Shown here: positions 13,631 to 19,431 of the stretch, piece by piece
Layout: each line of letters begins with the position of its first letter
How positions within the stretch are numbered: position 1 is the stretch's first letter
Source: an uncultured Oscillospiraceae bacterium
Lineage (GTDB): Bacteria; Bacillota_A; Clostridia; Oscillospirales; Oscillospiraceae
Length of the DNA: 21,498 bases
Direction of reading: 5' to 3'
Assembly (NCBI GenBank): GCA_934561335.1
Contig: CAKTGD010000007.1
Location: forward strand, 1-21,498
Translations under genes and position numbers: made by a program
Notes under the pieces: model-generated
Databases searched by the model: none
What the model was told of the DNA's origin: nothing
What the model saw: the letters and a program-made list of their open reading frames with translations, nothing else

Positions 13631-13675
13631 TATCCAAAAAAAGAAGAAATGTACATACCAGATTGGAGAGAAGCG

Positions 13676-15070
13676 ATGCTGACCTATACCTTTGAGAAAA
13701 CCGGTGGTATCAGCCTGTATGAGCAGCTTTACCGCCATATAAAGGGGGATATTCTGTCCGGCGCGCTGGCGGCAGGGGAGAAGCTGCCCAGCAAGCGGGC
13801 GCTGGCCGCCCATCTTGAGGTCAGCGTCATCACGGTGAAAAATGCCTATGAGCAGCTGATTGCGGAGGGGTATATCTGCGGCGTGGAAAAGCGAGGCTAT
13901 TATGTTATGCGCATTGACCAGCCTCTGACAGCGCCGATGGCGGCGCAGGAGCCTGCCTGCGAGCCGGAGGAGCCAAAGTGGTTCATGGATTTTGTGACCA
14001 ATTCCACGGCAGCGGAATATTTCCCCTTTGCCACATGGTCCAAGCTGATGCGCCAGACCATCTTGGAGCAGGATACCAATCTTCTGCGTCCCACCCCCTC
14101 CACCGGTGCTGTGGAGCTGCGAAGGGCCATTGCGGAATACCTGCACCAGTTCCGGGGCATGACGGTGTCGCCCCGGCAGATCATTGTGGGCGCGGGAACG
14201 GAAACGCTGTATACTCTGCTGATCCAGCTGCTGGGGCGGGAAAAATGCTACGCTGTGGAGGACCCGGGCTACAGCAAGATCGGCCGCATTTATCAGGGGA
14301 ATCAGGTGCCCCTGCGGCATATTGCCATGGACAACAGCGGCCTTTCCTATGAGGCGCTGCGCCGCACGGATGCCGACGTGGTGCATATCTCGCCCAGCCA
14401 CCACTACCCCACCGGCATCGTGATGCCTGCTGCCCGCCGCCACGAGCTGCTGCGCTGGGCCGACGAGGGGGAGGGACGGTATATTCTGGAGGATGACTAT
14501 GACAGCGAGTTCCGCTTTGTAGGGCGGCCGATTCCAACGCTGTTTTCCGATGATGAGCACCAGCGTGTGATTTATCTGAACACCTTTTCCAAGACCATCG
14601 CCCCCTCCATCCGCATCAGCTACATGCTGCTGCCGCCGAGGCTGCTGGAAGACTATCGGGAAAAGCTGGGGTTCTACGCCTGCACGGTATCCAGCTTTGA
14701 GCAGTATACGTTGGCGGAATTCCTGGCGCGGGGCCACTATGAGCAGCATCTGAACCGTATGCGAAAGCGGTATCATCAAAAGCGGGATGCGGTGATCAAC
14801 TGCATTCACACGGGGGCGCTGGGCGGCATGGCGGAGATCATGGAGCAGGACGCGGGGCTTCATTTTCTGGCGCGGCTGGATACGGCTCTCACGGATGAGG
14901 TGCTGCGGCAGCGGGCAGCGGAGCAGGGGCTGCGTCTGGCGCTGCTGTCAGATTACTATCAGAACCCGGAGGAAGCGCCCCATCATGTGCTGGTGGTAAA
15001 CTATTCCGGTATCGAATTGGAGAAATTGCCGCAGGCGCTGGTGCGTCTGGCGCAGATCATCAAGGAGTGA
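13676..15070 (+). CDS. MocR/PdxR-family transcriptional regulator (GntR HTH fused to aminotransferase)
   Basis: A 464-residue DNA-binding regulator. A GntR winged helix at about residues 5-75 (LYEQLYRHIKGDILSG ... KLPSKRALAAHLEVS) is joined by a linker to a class I aminotransferase fold at about 110-464. The PLP-binding lysine is K306 in NTFSKTIAPSIR, and the LEDDYDSEFR stretch contributes the usual Asp contact. GGAGAG (13665-13670), five bases upstream, supports the ATG at 13676; an in-frame ATG at 13649 would add nine residues before the domain and has a poorer site. It is divergent from an ECF S component and followed seven bases later by a GreA-family gene. Many relatives sense PLP and control B6 synthesis or uptake, others GABA or taurine genes. 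The effector here is unproven. Confidence 0.93.
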   Translation: MLTYTFEKTGGISLYEQLYRHIKGDILSGALAAGEKLPSKRALAAHLEVSVITVKNAYEQLIAEGYICGVEKRGYYVMRIDQPLTAPMAAQEPACEPEEPKWFMDFVTNSTAAEYFPFATWSKLMRQTILEQDTNLLRPTPSTGAVELRRAIAEYLHQFRGMTVSPRQIIVGAGTETLYTLLIQLLGREKCYAVEDPGYSKIGRIYQGNQVPLRHIAMDNSGLSYEALRRTDADVVHISPSHHYPTGIVMPAARRHELLRWADEGEGRYILEDDYDSEFRFVGRPIPTLFSDDEHQRVIYLNTFSKTIAPSIRISYMLLPPRLLEDYREKLGFYACTVSSFEQYTLAEFLARGHYEQHLNRMRKRYHQKRDAVINCIHTGALGGMAEIMEQDAGLHFLARLDTALTDEVLRQRAAEQGLRLALLSDYYQNPEEAPHHVLVVNYSGIELEKLPQALVRLAQIIKE

Positions 15071-15077
15071 AAAAGAC

Positions 15078-15581
15078 ATGTATGACGAACTGACAAAGCA
15101 GGATATTCAGAAAATGCAGGAGGAGATCGACTATCGGGTGCAGCAGCTGCGGCCCAAGCTGATCGAGGATGTGCAGACGGCGCGGGCCTTTGGCGATTTA
15201 AGCGAGAATTTTGAATATAAGTGCGCCAAGCAGGAGAAAAACCGCAACGACAGCCGCATCCGCTATTTGCAGCGCATGATCAAAACCGCAAAGGTGATCG
15301 GCGACAAGTCCGGCGAGGATACGGTGGGCCTGTTCGACACGGTGGAGATTTTGATGGAAAACACAGGCCGCAGCCGAACCATCCAGCTGGTGACCACCCT
15401 GCGTCAGGATGCGCTGAAGGGCTGGATCAGCAAAGAGTCCCCGGTGGGACGCGCCGTCATGGGCCGCAAGGCGGGGGAGCGGGTCTATGTAGAGATGGAG
15501 AGCGGCCGCGGCTACTATTTGCAGATCAAATCCGTCACCAAGGGCAGCGACGACGGTTCCATTCCCATCGGCAGCTTTTAA
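15078..15581 (+). CDS. GreA/GreB-family transcript cleavage factor
   Basis: Binds the RNA polymerase secondary channel and stimulates cleavage of backtracked RNA. It has 167 residues. The N-terminal coiled coil (about 5-75) carries ARAFGDLSENFEY, with acidic tip residues D40 and E43 matching GreA D41 and E44. The C-terminal FKBP-like domain ends in SPVGRAVMGRKAGERVYVE. AAGGAG (15062-15067) overlaps the end of the regulator gene and gives a 10-nt spacer to the ATG. The seven-base gap to the upstream gene indicates co-transcription. It may be a second Gre paralogue rather than the main greA, since its linker and C-terminal domain depart from the usual form (for example the TLRQDALKGWISKESP stretch). 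For that reason no symbol is assigned. Confidence 0.88.
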   Translation: MYDELTKQDIQKMQEEIDYRVQQLRPKLIEDVQTARAFGDLSENFEYKCAKQEKNRNDSRIRYLQRMIKTAKVIGDKSGEDTVGLFDTVEILMENTGRSRTIQLVTTLRQDALKGWISKESPVGRAVMGRKAGERVYVEMESGRGYYLQIKSVTKGSDDGSIPIGSF

Positions 15582-15732
15582 GGCGGTTTCCCTACAGACG
15601 GCAGCGATAGCTTAAACCTATAGCGAGCTTCGTTATCCTGTATTTTACAGATGGCAAAGACCGGCGTATCATCGTACTTGAAAAGCGCAAGACACCAGTA
15701 AAACCGGAACGATGAAAGGAGTTTTTTGCCAT
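15582..15732 (+). other. Gene-free segment of unlike composition between convergent genes
   Basis: About 150 bp more AT-rich than the flanking genes. No credible gene: a 16-codon frame at 15651-15701 lacks a ribosome binding site. A good AAAGGAG (15715-15721) stands before an ATG at 15731, but the frame that follows runs through the hairpin and antisense to the phosphatase gene. It could be a decayed element, a dispersed repeat or a small RNA locus. I cannot tell from one copy. Confidence 0.4.
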
Positions 15733-15773
15733 GCTGAAGCGGCGGCCGCATGTCGTGCGGCCGCCGCTTCAGC
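15733..15773. repeat. 18-bp perfect inverted repeat (hairpin)
   Basis: 15733-15750 pairs perfectly with 15756-15773 around TGTCG; the stem is mostly G and C and contains two NotI-like GCGGCCGC cores. Neither strand has a T-run after it (plus: AAACTGATT; minus: ATGGCAAAAAACTCC). It lies between convergent genes, where a terminator would be expected, but does not have the intrinsic form. Confidence 0.8.
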
Positions 15774-15781
15774 AAACTGAT

Positions 15782-16408
15782 TCAGAGCAGCTCCTCAAAG
15801 CTGCGGATACAGCGGTAGCATACCGTCTGCATTTCATCCCAGGAGACGTGGAAAAAGGCGTCATACACACCGATCACCTGCATACCGGCGGCGCGGGCGC
15901 TGCGGCAGGCGGCAATGGAATCGTCAAAAATCGTGCACGCCTCCGGGGAAACCCCCAGCAGCTGTGCGGCCTTCCCGTAAATGGCAGGCTCTCTTTTGTC
16001 CATACCCAGCTCCTGCGCGAAGAAAATGCGCTCGAAATAGGGCTTCAGTCCCAGATGCTCCAGCGCGGCATGACAGTGTGCAGGAACGCTGGAGGTCAAA
16101 ACGGCCATGCGCTCTCCGGCGGCCCTGCACTTTTCCAGATAGGCTACCACGCCGGGCTTTACCGGCACGCTGGTGGTGTATAGATCACCGGCCATTTCCA
16201 TCCACTCGGCCATGATCTCCTCAACAGACTCTGTAAGATGGCAGTGAGCCTTGGTGAATTCCGCCGCCTTGGGGAACACGGTGTGGGCCACCCCCTCATA
16301 GTAATCGTGGGTATAGGGCAGGCCCCGTTTGGCCAGAAACGCGGTATCCACATCCCGCCAGATGCCGTTGGAGTCAATGAGGGTGCCGTCCATATCAAAA
16401 ATCAGCAT
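15782..16408 (-). CDS. HAD-family phosphatase, subfamily IA
   Basis: A cytoplasmic haloacid dehalogenase-type hydrolase of 208 residues. Motif I is FDMDGTLID with nucleophile D5 and general acid D7. A helical cap follows (about 15-80), then motif II AVLTSS, the motif III lysine in GMDKREPAIY, and motif IV TIFDDS. This is the layout of beta-phosphoglucomutase-like or sugar-phosphate phosphatases, though the substrate cannot be read. AAAGGAGA (16422-16415) six bases upstream fixes the start. The start codon overlaps the stop of the upstream glycosylase gene (ATGCTGA, 16408-16402), so the two are translationally coupled. A role in clearing damaged sugars or nucleotides alongside DNA repair is possible but speculative. 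Confidence 0.9.
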   Translation of the reverse strand: MLIFDMDGTLIDSNGIWRDVDTAFLAKRGLPYTHDYYEGVAHTVFPKAAEFTKAHCHLTESVEEIMAEWMEMAGDLYTTSVPVKPGVVAYLEKCRAAGERMAVLTSSVPAHCHAALEHLGLKPYFERIFFAQELGMDKREPAIYGKAAQLLGVSPEACTIFDDSIAACRSARAAGMQVIGVYDAFFHVSWDEMQTVCYRCIRSFEELL

Positions 16409-17049
16409 AGAAGGTCTCCTTTCCGTTGTGTGTCGTCAATCCAGAAGCGCCAGGGAAAATCCGCGGCCTCCTGTGCGTAGTCGATGCCGATGCGCTTGCC
16501 GGTGTGTATGGGCTCGGTGCAGGGCGGCTCATCGGGGAGCCCTGCATCCGACAGGGCGGTGCAGAGGAACAGCTGGCCGCCTGTGGTCAGGTCAAGGCCG
16601 TTCAGACGCCGGTCAAGCCCCAGCGCCTGACAGCATTTACCGGGGCCGTTGAGAAAGTTTTTTCGCTGGTAAGTCGTCAGCTCGCTGGGAGCCCTGCCGT
16701 ATCGCAGGCGGCAAAGCCCATCAATCCCCGCCACTGGGGAAAGGCCCCGCAGCAGTACGGCGGAGGGTTCCCCCGCCGGTTCGGTGACGAAGTTGAGACA
16801 GCAGTGCATACCGTAGATGAGGTAGATGTAGGCATGACCCGGCGGTCCGAACATGGTGGCGTTGCGGGCGGTTTTATGATAGCCATAGGAGTGGGCGGCC
16901 TTGTCCATGGCGCCTATATAAGCCTCGGTCTCCATGATCCGGCAGACCAGCAGCTGCCCCTCACAGCGGCGCACCAGATAGCAGCCCAACAGAGACCGGG
17001 CGATTGCCACCGTATCTCCTGCATAAAATTCTCGACAGAGTATTGCCAT
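16402..17049 (-). CDS. 3-methyladenine DNA glycosylase, AAG/MPG family
   Basis: Removes alkylated purines, such as 3-methyladenine and hypoxanthine, from DNA in base excision repair. It has 215 residues from the ATG at 17049, where GGAGG (17060-17056) lies just upstream; earlier in-frame starts would read through the promoter. Motifs: METEAYIG with the presumed catalytic glutamate E42, HKTARNATMFGPPGHAYIYLIYGMHCCLN, recorded here as HKTARNATMF then GHAYIYLIYGMH, and FLNGPGKCCQALG. The DFPWRF tail is typical of the family. It has its own promoter and is coupled to the HAD phosphatase. It is divergent from the rarD remnant, with only about 80 bp between start codons. Family assignment is confident; substrate range is not. 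Confidence 0.93.
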   Translation of the reverse strand: MAILCREFYAGDTVAIARSLLGCYLVRRCEGQLLVCRIMETEAYIGAMDKAAHSYGYHKTARNATMFGPPGHAYIYLIYGMHCCLNFVTEPAGEPSAVLLRGLSPVAGIDGLCRLRYGRAPSELTTYQRKNFLNGPGKCCQALGLDRRLNGLDLTTGGQLFLCTALSDAGLPDEPPCTEPIHTGKRIGIDYAQEAADFPWRFWIDDTQRKGDLLC

Positions 17050-17080
17050 TTTCGTCCTCCGATGGTATGCTGTTTCAGAT

Positions 17081-17109
17081 ATTTTACCATTGAATCCGAA
17101 AAAAGACAA
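17081..17109 (-). promoter_or_regulatory. Promoter of the glycosylase-phosphatase operon
   Basis: TTGTCT (17109-17104), a 17-bp spacer and TAAAAT (17086-17081) on the minus strand. It lies within 25 bp of the divergent rarD remnant start at 17131. Confidence 0.65.
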
Positions 17110-17130
17110 GAAAAAGGAAGTGTAGACACC

Positions 17131-17457
17131 ATGCCTGTGTACGATTATAAGAAAGGTCTGAGCGCCATGCTGGGATGTTTTCTGATTTGGGGCATCCAGC
17201 CGCTGGTGATGGGTTCGGGCATCGTCACGGCGGCGCCGATGCTGCTCTATGCGGTGGGCGTGCGGAACCTGCCGCTGATGACCACCGGTATCTGCCAGTA
17301 TCTCAGCCCCACACTGGGTATTTTCTGCGGAATGATCTTGGGCGAAAGCCTGACAAAGGAAAAGCTGGTCAGCTTCTGCTTTATCTGGGCGGGCGTGATC
17401 CTGTATATGCTCAACAGTATCTATGAGGAAAAAAGACGGTGCAGGGCTGCGGTGTAA
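17131..17457 (+). pseudogene. rarD: rarD (EamA/DMT permease) remnant with a large in-frame internal deletion
   Basis: Only 108 residues, against about 300 in the family. Residues 1-25 (KGLSAMLGCFLIWGIQPL) match the very N-terminus of RarD, where a KG..A...FLIWG..PL motif is followed by several hundred residues of membrane helices. Here it passes directly into VTAAPMLLYAVGVRNLPL, CQYLSPTLGIFCGM and FCFIWAGVILYML, which match the last three helices of RarD. The junction is near residue 25-27 (about base 17205-17212), and the frame is kept. About eight of ten helices are affected, so transport is unlikely. GGAAG at 17116-17120 is a modest ribosome site. The stop is followed 11 bases later by the LOG gene, so the remnant may persist as an upstream frame of that operon. 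It could also be an assembly artefact. Confidence 0.75.
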
Positions 17458-17468
17458 GGAGAAAAAAC

Positions 17469-18002
17469 ATGCGTATTACAGTCTATTTAGGCGCCAATGA
17501 GGGCAACGACCCGGCACTGGGCCGGGCAGTCCGCGAGCTGGGACAGTGGATCGGCGGAAACGGCCACACGCTGGTCTACGGCGGATCAAAGACCGGCCTG
17601 ATGGGGGAGATTGCCAAAAGCGTTCTGTCCGCAGGCGGTCAGGCCATTGGGGTGGAGCCGCAGTTTTTCATCGACGCAGGATATGAGTATGACGGCCTGA
17701 CGGAGCTGATTATCACAAAGGACATGGCAGAGCGCAAGGGAAAGATGATCGAGCTAGGCGATGCGTTTGTCGCCTTTCCCGGTGGCACCGGAACGCTGGA
17801 GGAGATCACGGAGATCATGTCCAAGGTGGCGCTGAAGCATCTGGACGCGCCCTGTATCCTTTATAATCTGAACGGCTACTACGATGACCTGAAGGCACTG
17901 CTGCGGCATATGATCGAAAAGGGCCTGTCCTCAGAGGACCGTCAGCAAGGGATATATTTTGCAGAGGACCTTGCACAGATCAGGAAAATATTAGAACAAT
18001 AA
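17469..18002 (+). CDS. LOG-family protein (TIGR00730), putative nucleoside 5'-monophosphate phosphoribohydrolase
   Basis: A Rossmann-fold enzyme of 177 residues. The family hydrolyses cytokinin-type or other nucleoside monophosphates to free base and ribose 5-phosphate. Signature motifs are complete: YGGSKTGLMG near residue 36-45, and the pair ERKGKMIELGDAFVAFPGG and GTLEE, in which the arginine and glutamate are catalytic. The start at 17469 is set by AAGGAGA (17456-17461 region) overlapping the rarD stop; in-frame codons further up lie in the rarD frame. It is co-transcribed with the rarD remnant. A hairpin follows the stop. Bacterial members are often annotated as lysine decarboxylase, which is a known misnomer. 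The native substrate is unknown. Confidence 0.92.
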   Translation: MRITVYLGANEGNDPALGRAVRELGQWIGGNGHTLVYGGSKTGLMGEIAKSVLSAGGQAIGVEPQFFIDAGYEYDGLTELIITKDMAERKGKMIELGDAFVAFPGGTGTLEEITEIMSKVALKHLDAPCILYNLNGYYDDLKALLRHMIEKGLSSEDRQQGIYFAEDLAQIRKILEQ

Positions 18003-18008
18003 TAGATA

Positions 18009-18036
18009 GCAGGGCGCGGCAAATGCCGCGTCCTGC
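18009..18036 (+). terminator. Hairpin after the LOG gene, probable terminator
   Basis: A 12-bp stem with one G-U pair, 18009-18020 against 18025-18036, has an AAAT loop. No T-run follows; instead the -35 box of the next promoter begins three bases later. It could be a weak terminator or a barrier between the two units. Confidence 0.5.
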
Positions 18037-18038
18037 CG

Positions 18039-18067
18039 TTGCGTCATGGGGCAAGGGATGGTATAAT
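18039..18067 (+). promoter_or_regulatory. Promoter of the two small membrane-protein genes
   Basis: TTGCGT (18039-18044), a 17-bp spacer and consensus TATAAT (18062-18067). Transcription would begin near 18074, which excludes the in-frame codons before 18093 as starts. Confidence 0.75.
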
Positions 18068-18092
18068 GGAGAAAAACAGGGGGGATGAGGAT

Positions 18093-18518
18093 ATGAAAAA
18101 GTATATTGCGTGGCTCCTGATTGCTGTGCTGGCGGCTGCGGCGGTGACCTTTGGGGTGTTGTGGCAGAGTGCGCTGCGGAATCATTCCGACCTTGAGATG
18201 CTGGCCCGGGCAGGGGCAAGCGAGGCCTGCACCCGCTTTTCCGACTTCCGGAAGTTGGGGGATGACGGCGACTATTGGGGCGGTGTGGCGGCATTTCATA
18301 CCTTTCAACAGGCCCACATTCTTCTGACGGAGGGGACAAGCCATGCTGCCGACCGTGTGTTTTGCAGCGAGGTTTATGGCGCTTTGCTGCTGAAGCCGGA
18401 GCTGGCCAAGGCACATATGGCGGAGATTGTTACGGTGATGGAGATACTCTCGCAGGATGTGACGGACGCCAATGCGTATGTGCGCATGGCCGAGCTAGGT
18501 AATGCGCTGGAGCAGTGA
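18093..18518 (+). CDS. Small membrane-anchored protein of unknown function
   Basis: A 141-residue protein that I do not recognise. One strongly hydrophobic segment at about residues 4-23 (YIAWLLIAVLAAAAVTFGVL) follows two lysines. This fits an N-terminal anchor or uncleaved signal with the rest outside the membrane. The remainder is soluble and probably mostly helical, with aromatic-rich DYWGGVAAFHTFQQAH in the middle and two cysteines (SEACT, VFCSE). The ATG at 18093 is chosen because the promoter's start point lies near 18074 and G-rich GGGGGG (18079-18084) and GAGG (18087-18090) precede it. It is followed 39 bp later by another small membrane gene with a good ribosome site, probably in the same transcript. 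No enzyme motif is visible. Confidence 0.75.
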   Translation: MKKYIAWLLIAVLAAAAVTFGVLWQSALRNHSDLEMLARAGASEACTRFSDFRKLGDDGDYWGGVAAFHTFQQAHILLTEGTSHAADRVFCSEVYGALLLKPELAKAHMAEIVTVMEILSQDVTDANAYVRMAELGNALEQ

Positions 18519-18557
18519 ATTTGACTTGAAAAGACCACAGAAAGGAAGGAGCATGGT

Positions 18558-18788
18558 ATGAAAAAGCTGATCCTGGGACTTGCCTGGCAGGCGATGGGAC
18601 TTTTTGGTACCATTATGTGTATTTGCGAGGCGGCGCAGCATAATTGGACATACAACGGGATATCCGGTATCAGGAGCAATCTGCTGGGAACAGGTCTGAT
18701 GCTGCCGCTGGTGGTCTGCGTGATCCTGTTCGTCGCCGGAAGTGCATTTGTCATTTGGGAATTTTTGAAGGAATTATTGAAAAAATAG
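18558..18788 (+). CDS. Small membrane protein, two helices, unknown function
   Basis: A 76-residue protein with two hydrophobic segments, about residues 4-25 and 45-67. They flank a short polar loop (QHNWTYNGISGIRSN), and the C-terminus is lysine-rich (KELLKK). AAGGAGC (18546-18552) ahead of the ATG at 18558 gives an acceptable spacing. It lies downstream of the anchored protein gene and is followed by a very strong GC hairpin, so the two genes appear to form a short operon. The family is not recognised. Toxin-like small membrane proteins have a similar size, but nothing specific supports that reading. Confidence 0.7.
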   Translation: MKKLILGLAWQAMGLFGTIMCICEAAQHNWTYNGISGIRSNLLGTGLMLPLVVCVILFVAGSAFVIWEFLKELLKK

Positions 18789-18797
18789 CAGCGAAAT

Positions 18798-18834
18798 ACA
18801 ACCCCGCCGCGGGCATAGCCCGCGGCGGGGTTGT
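18798..18834 (+). terminator. Very stable hairpin after the membrane-protein genes
   Basis: A 17-bp perfect stem, 18798-18814 against 18818-18834, has an ATA loop and a GC-rich core. Only GGTTGATT follows, so it is a terminator with a poor T-run. On the minus strand the sequence after it is ATTTCGCTGCTATTTTTTC. Confidence 0.7.
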
Positions 18835-18862
18835 GGTTGATTGGGAAAAAGCCTCGCAGAGC

Positions 18863-19006
18863 TCGCCGCTCAGAAGCGGCGAAAAATCAAATCATTTTTC
18901 TGACGACATGTGCGTCAGAAAAATACTTCTCGGTCGCCAGTGCACCCGATGGGTGCGCACAGCCGACCGCAATTCCTTTTGGCAATGAAATCAAAGATTT
19001 CATGCC
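18863..19006. repeat. Cluster of four consecutive hairpins, probable dispersed intergenic repeat
   Basis: In order: TCGCCGCT/AGCGGCGA (18863-18882); ATTTTTCTGACG/CGTCAGAAAAAT (18894-18924); CGGTCG/CGACCG enclosing GCACCC/GGGTGC (18931-18969); and ATGAAATC/GATTTCAT (18985-19003). Together they fill the space between convergent genes. The block resembles intergenic sequence that I recall from many gut Clostridia, where it is often mis-called as short hypothetical proteins. That recollection is not proof. It may be a repeat element, a structured RNA or a compound terminator. Confidence 0.55.
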
Positions 19007-19014
19007 AGTTTTGT

Positions 19015-19356
19015 TTAGCCCGGAGGCCAGGTCATGTCGCGGCCGCTGAGCACGTGGAAGTGCAGGTGCTTGACGGTCTGCCCCGCCTGATCGCCGCAGT
19101 TATTGACGATGCGGTAGCTCTCGCAGCCCAGCTCCTTGCAGAGCTTGGCGATAACCGTGAAGCAGTGGGCCACTATGGCTTCATTGCTTTCATCGATCTT
19201 GGCGGCGCAGCAGATGTGCTCCTTGGGTACCACCAGAAAGTGGACGGGCGCCTGCGGTTCAATGTCATAAAAGGCATAGCAAAGTGCGTCCTCATAGAGC
19301 TTCTTGCTGGGGACCTCGCCGTCGATGATGGCGCAGAACAGGCAATCGTTCTTCAT
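19015..19356 (-). CDS. HIT-family nucleotide hydrolase/transferase
   Basis: A histidine-triad protein of 113 residues, of the HINT type that cleaves nucleoside phosphoramidates, acting in the cytoplasm. The triad is HLHFHVL with H97, H99 and H101. The N-terminal CLFCAIIDGEVPS holds the CxxC pair (C5, C8) of the zinc-binding HINT branch. The VHFLVVPKEHI stretch is the usual mid-domain strand, and the protein ends in MTWPPG, typical of the family. AAAGGAGA (19371-19364) seven bases upstream sets the start at 19356; in-frame codons further up have no site. It lies downstream of alaS on the same strand, with a hairpin in the 75-bp spacer, and may be read through from it. Confidence 0.95.
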   Translation of the reverse strand: MKNDCLFCAIIDGEVPSKKLYEDALCYAFYDIEPQAPVHFLVVPKEHICCAAKIDESNEAIVAHCFTVIAKLCKELGCESYRIVNNCGDQAGQTVKHLHFHVLSGRDMTWPPG

Positions 19357-19389
19357 AGAGTTGTCTCCTTTCGTTGTGTTTATTTCGGT

Positions 19390-19419
19390 GCATACCCGCC
19401 CCATTGGGGGCGGGTATGC
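19390..19419. terminator. Hairpin between alaS and the HIT gene
   Basis: GCATACCCGCCCC (19390-19402) pairs with 19407-19419 around ATTG. On the plus strand it is followed by GATTTTTG; on the minus strand, the direction of the genes, by ACCGAAATAA. The T-run is therefore on the strand opposite to the genes, and the hairpin may only partly stop alaS transcription. Confidence 0.5.
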
Positions 19420-19431
19420 GATTTTTGTGTC

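Noticed and set aside
15731..16183. Plus-strand frame with a good AAAGGAG starting in the hairpin
   Set aside because: It begins inside the inverted repeat and then runs antisense to the HAD phosphatase, with no recognisable protein features.
18831..19049. 72-codon plus-strand frame through the hairpin cluster
   Set aside because: Every stretch lies in inverted repeats, and it ends antisense to the HIT gene. It is better explained as repeat DNA.
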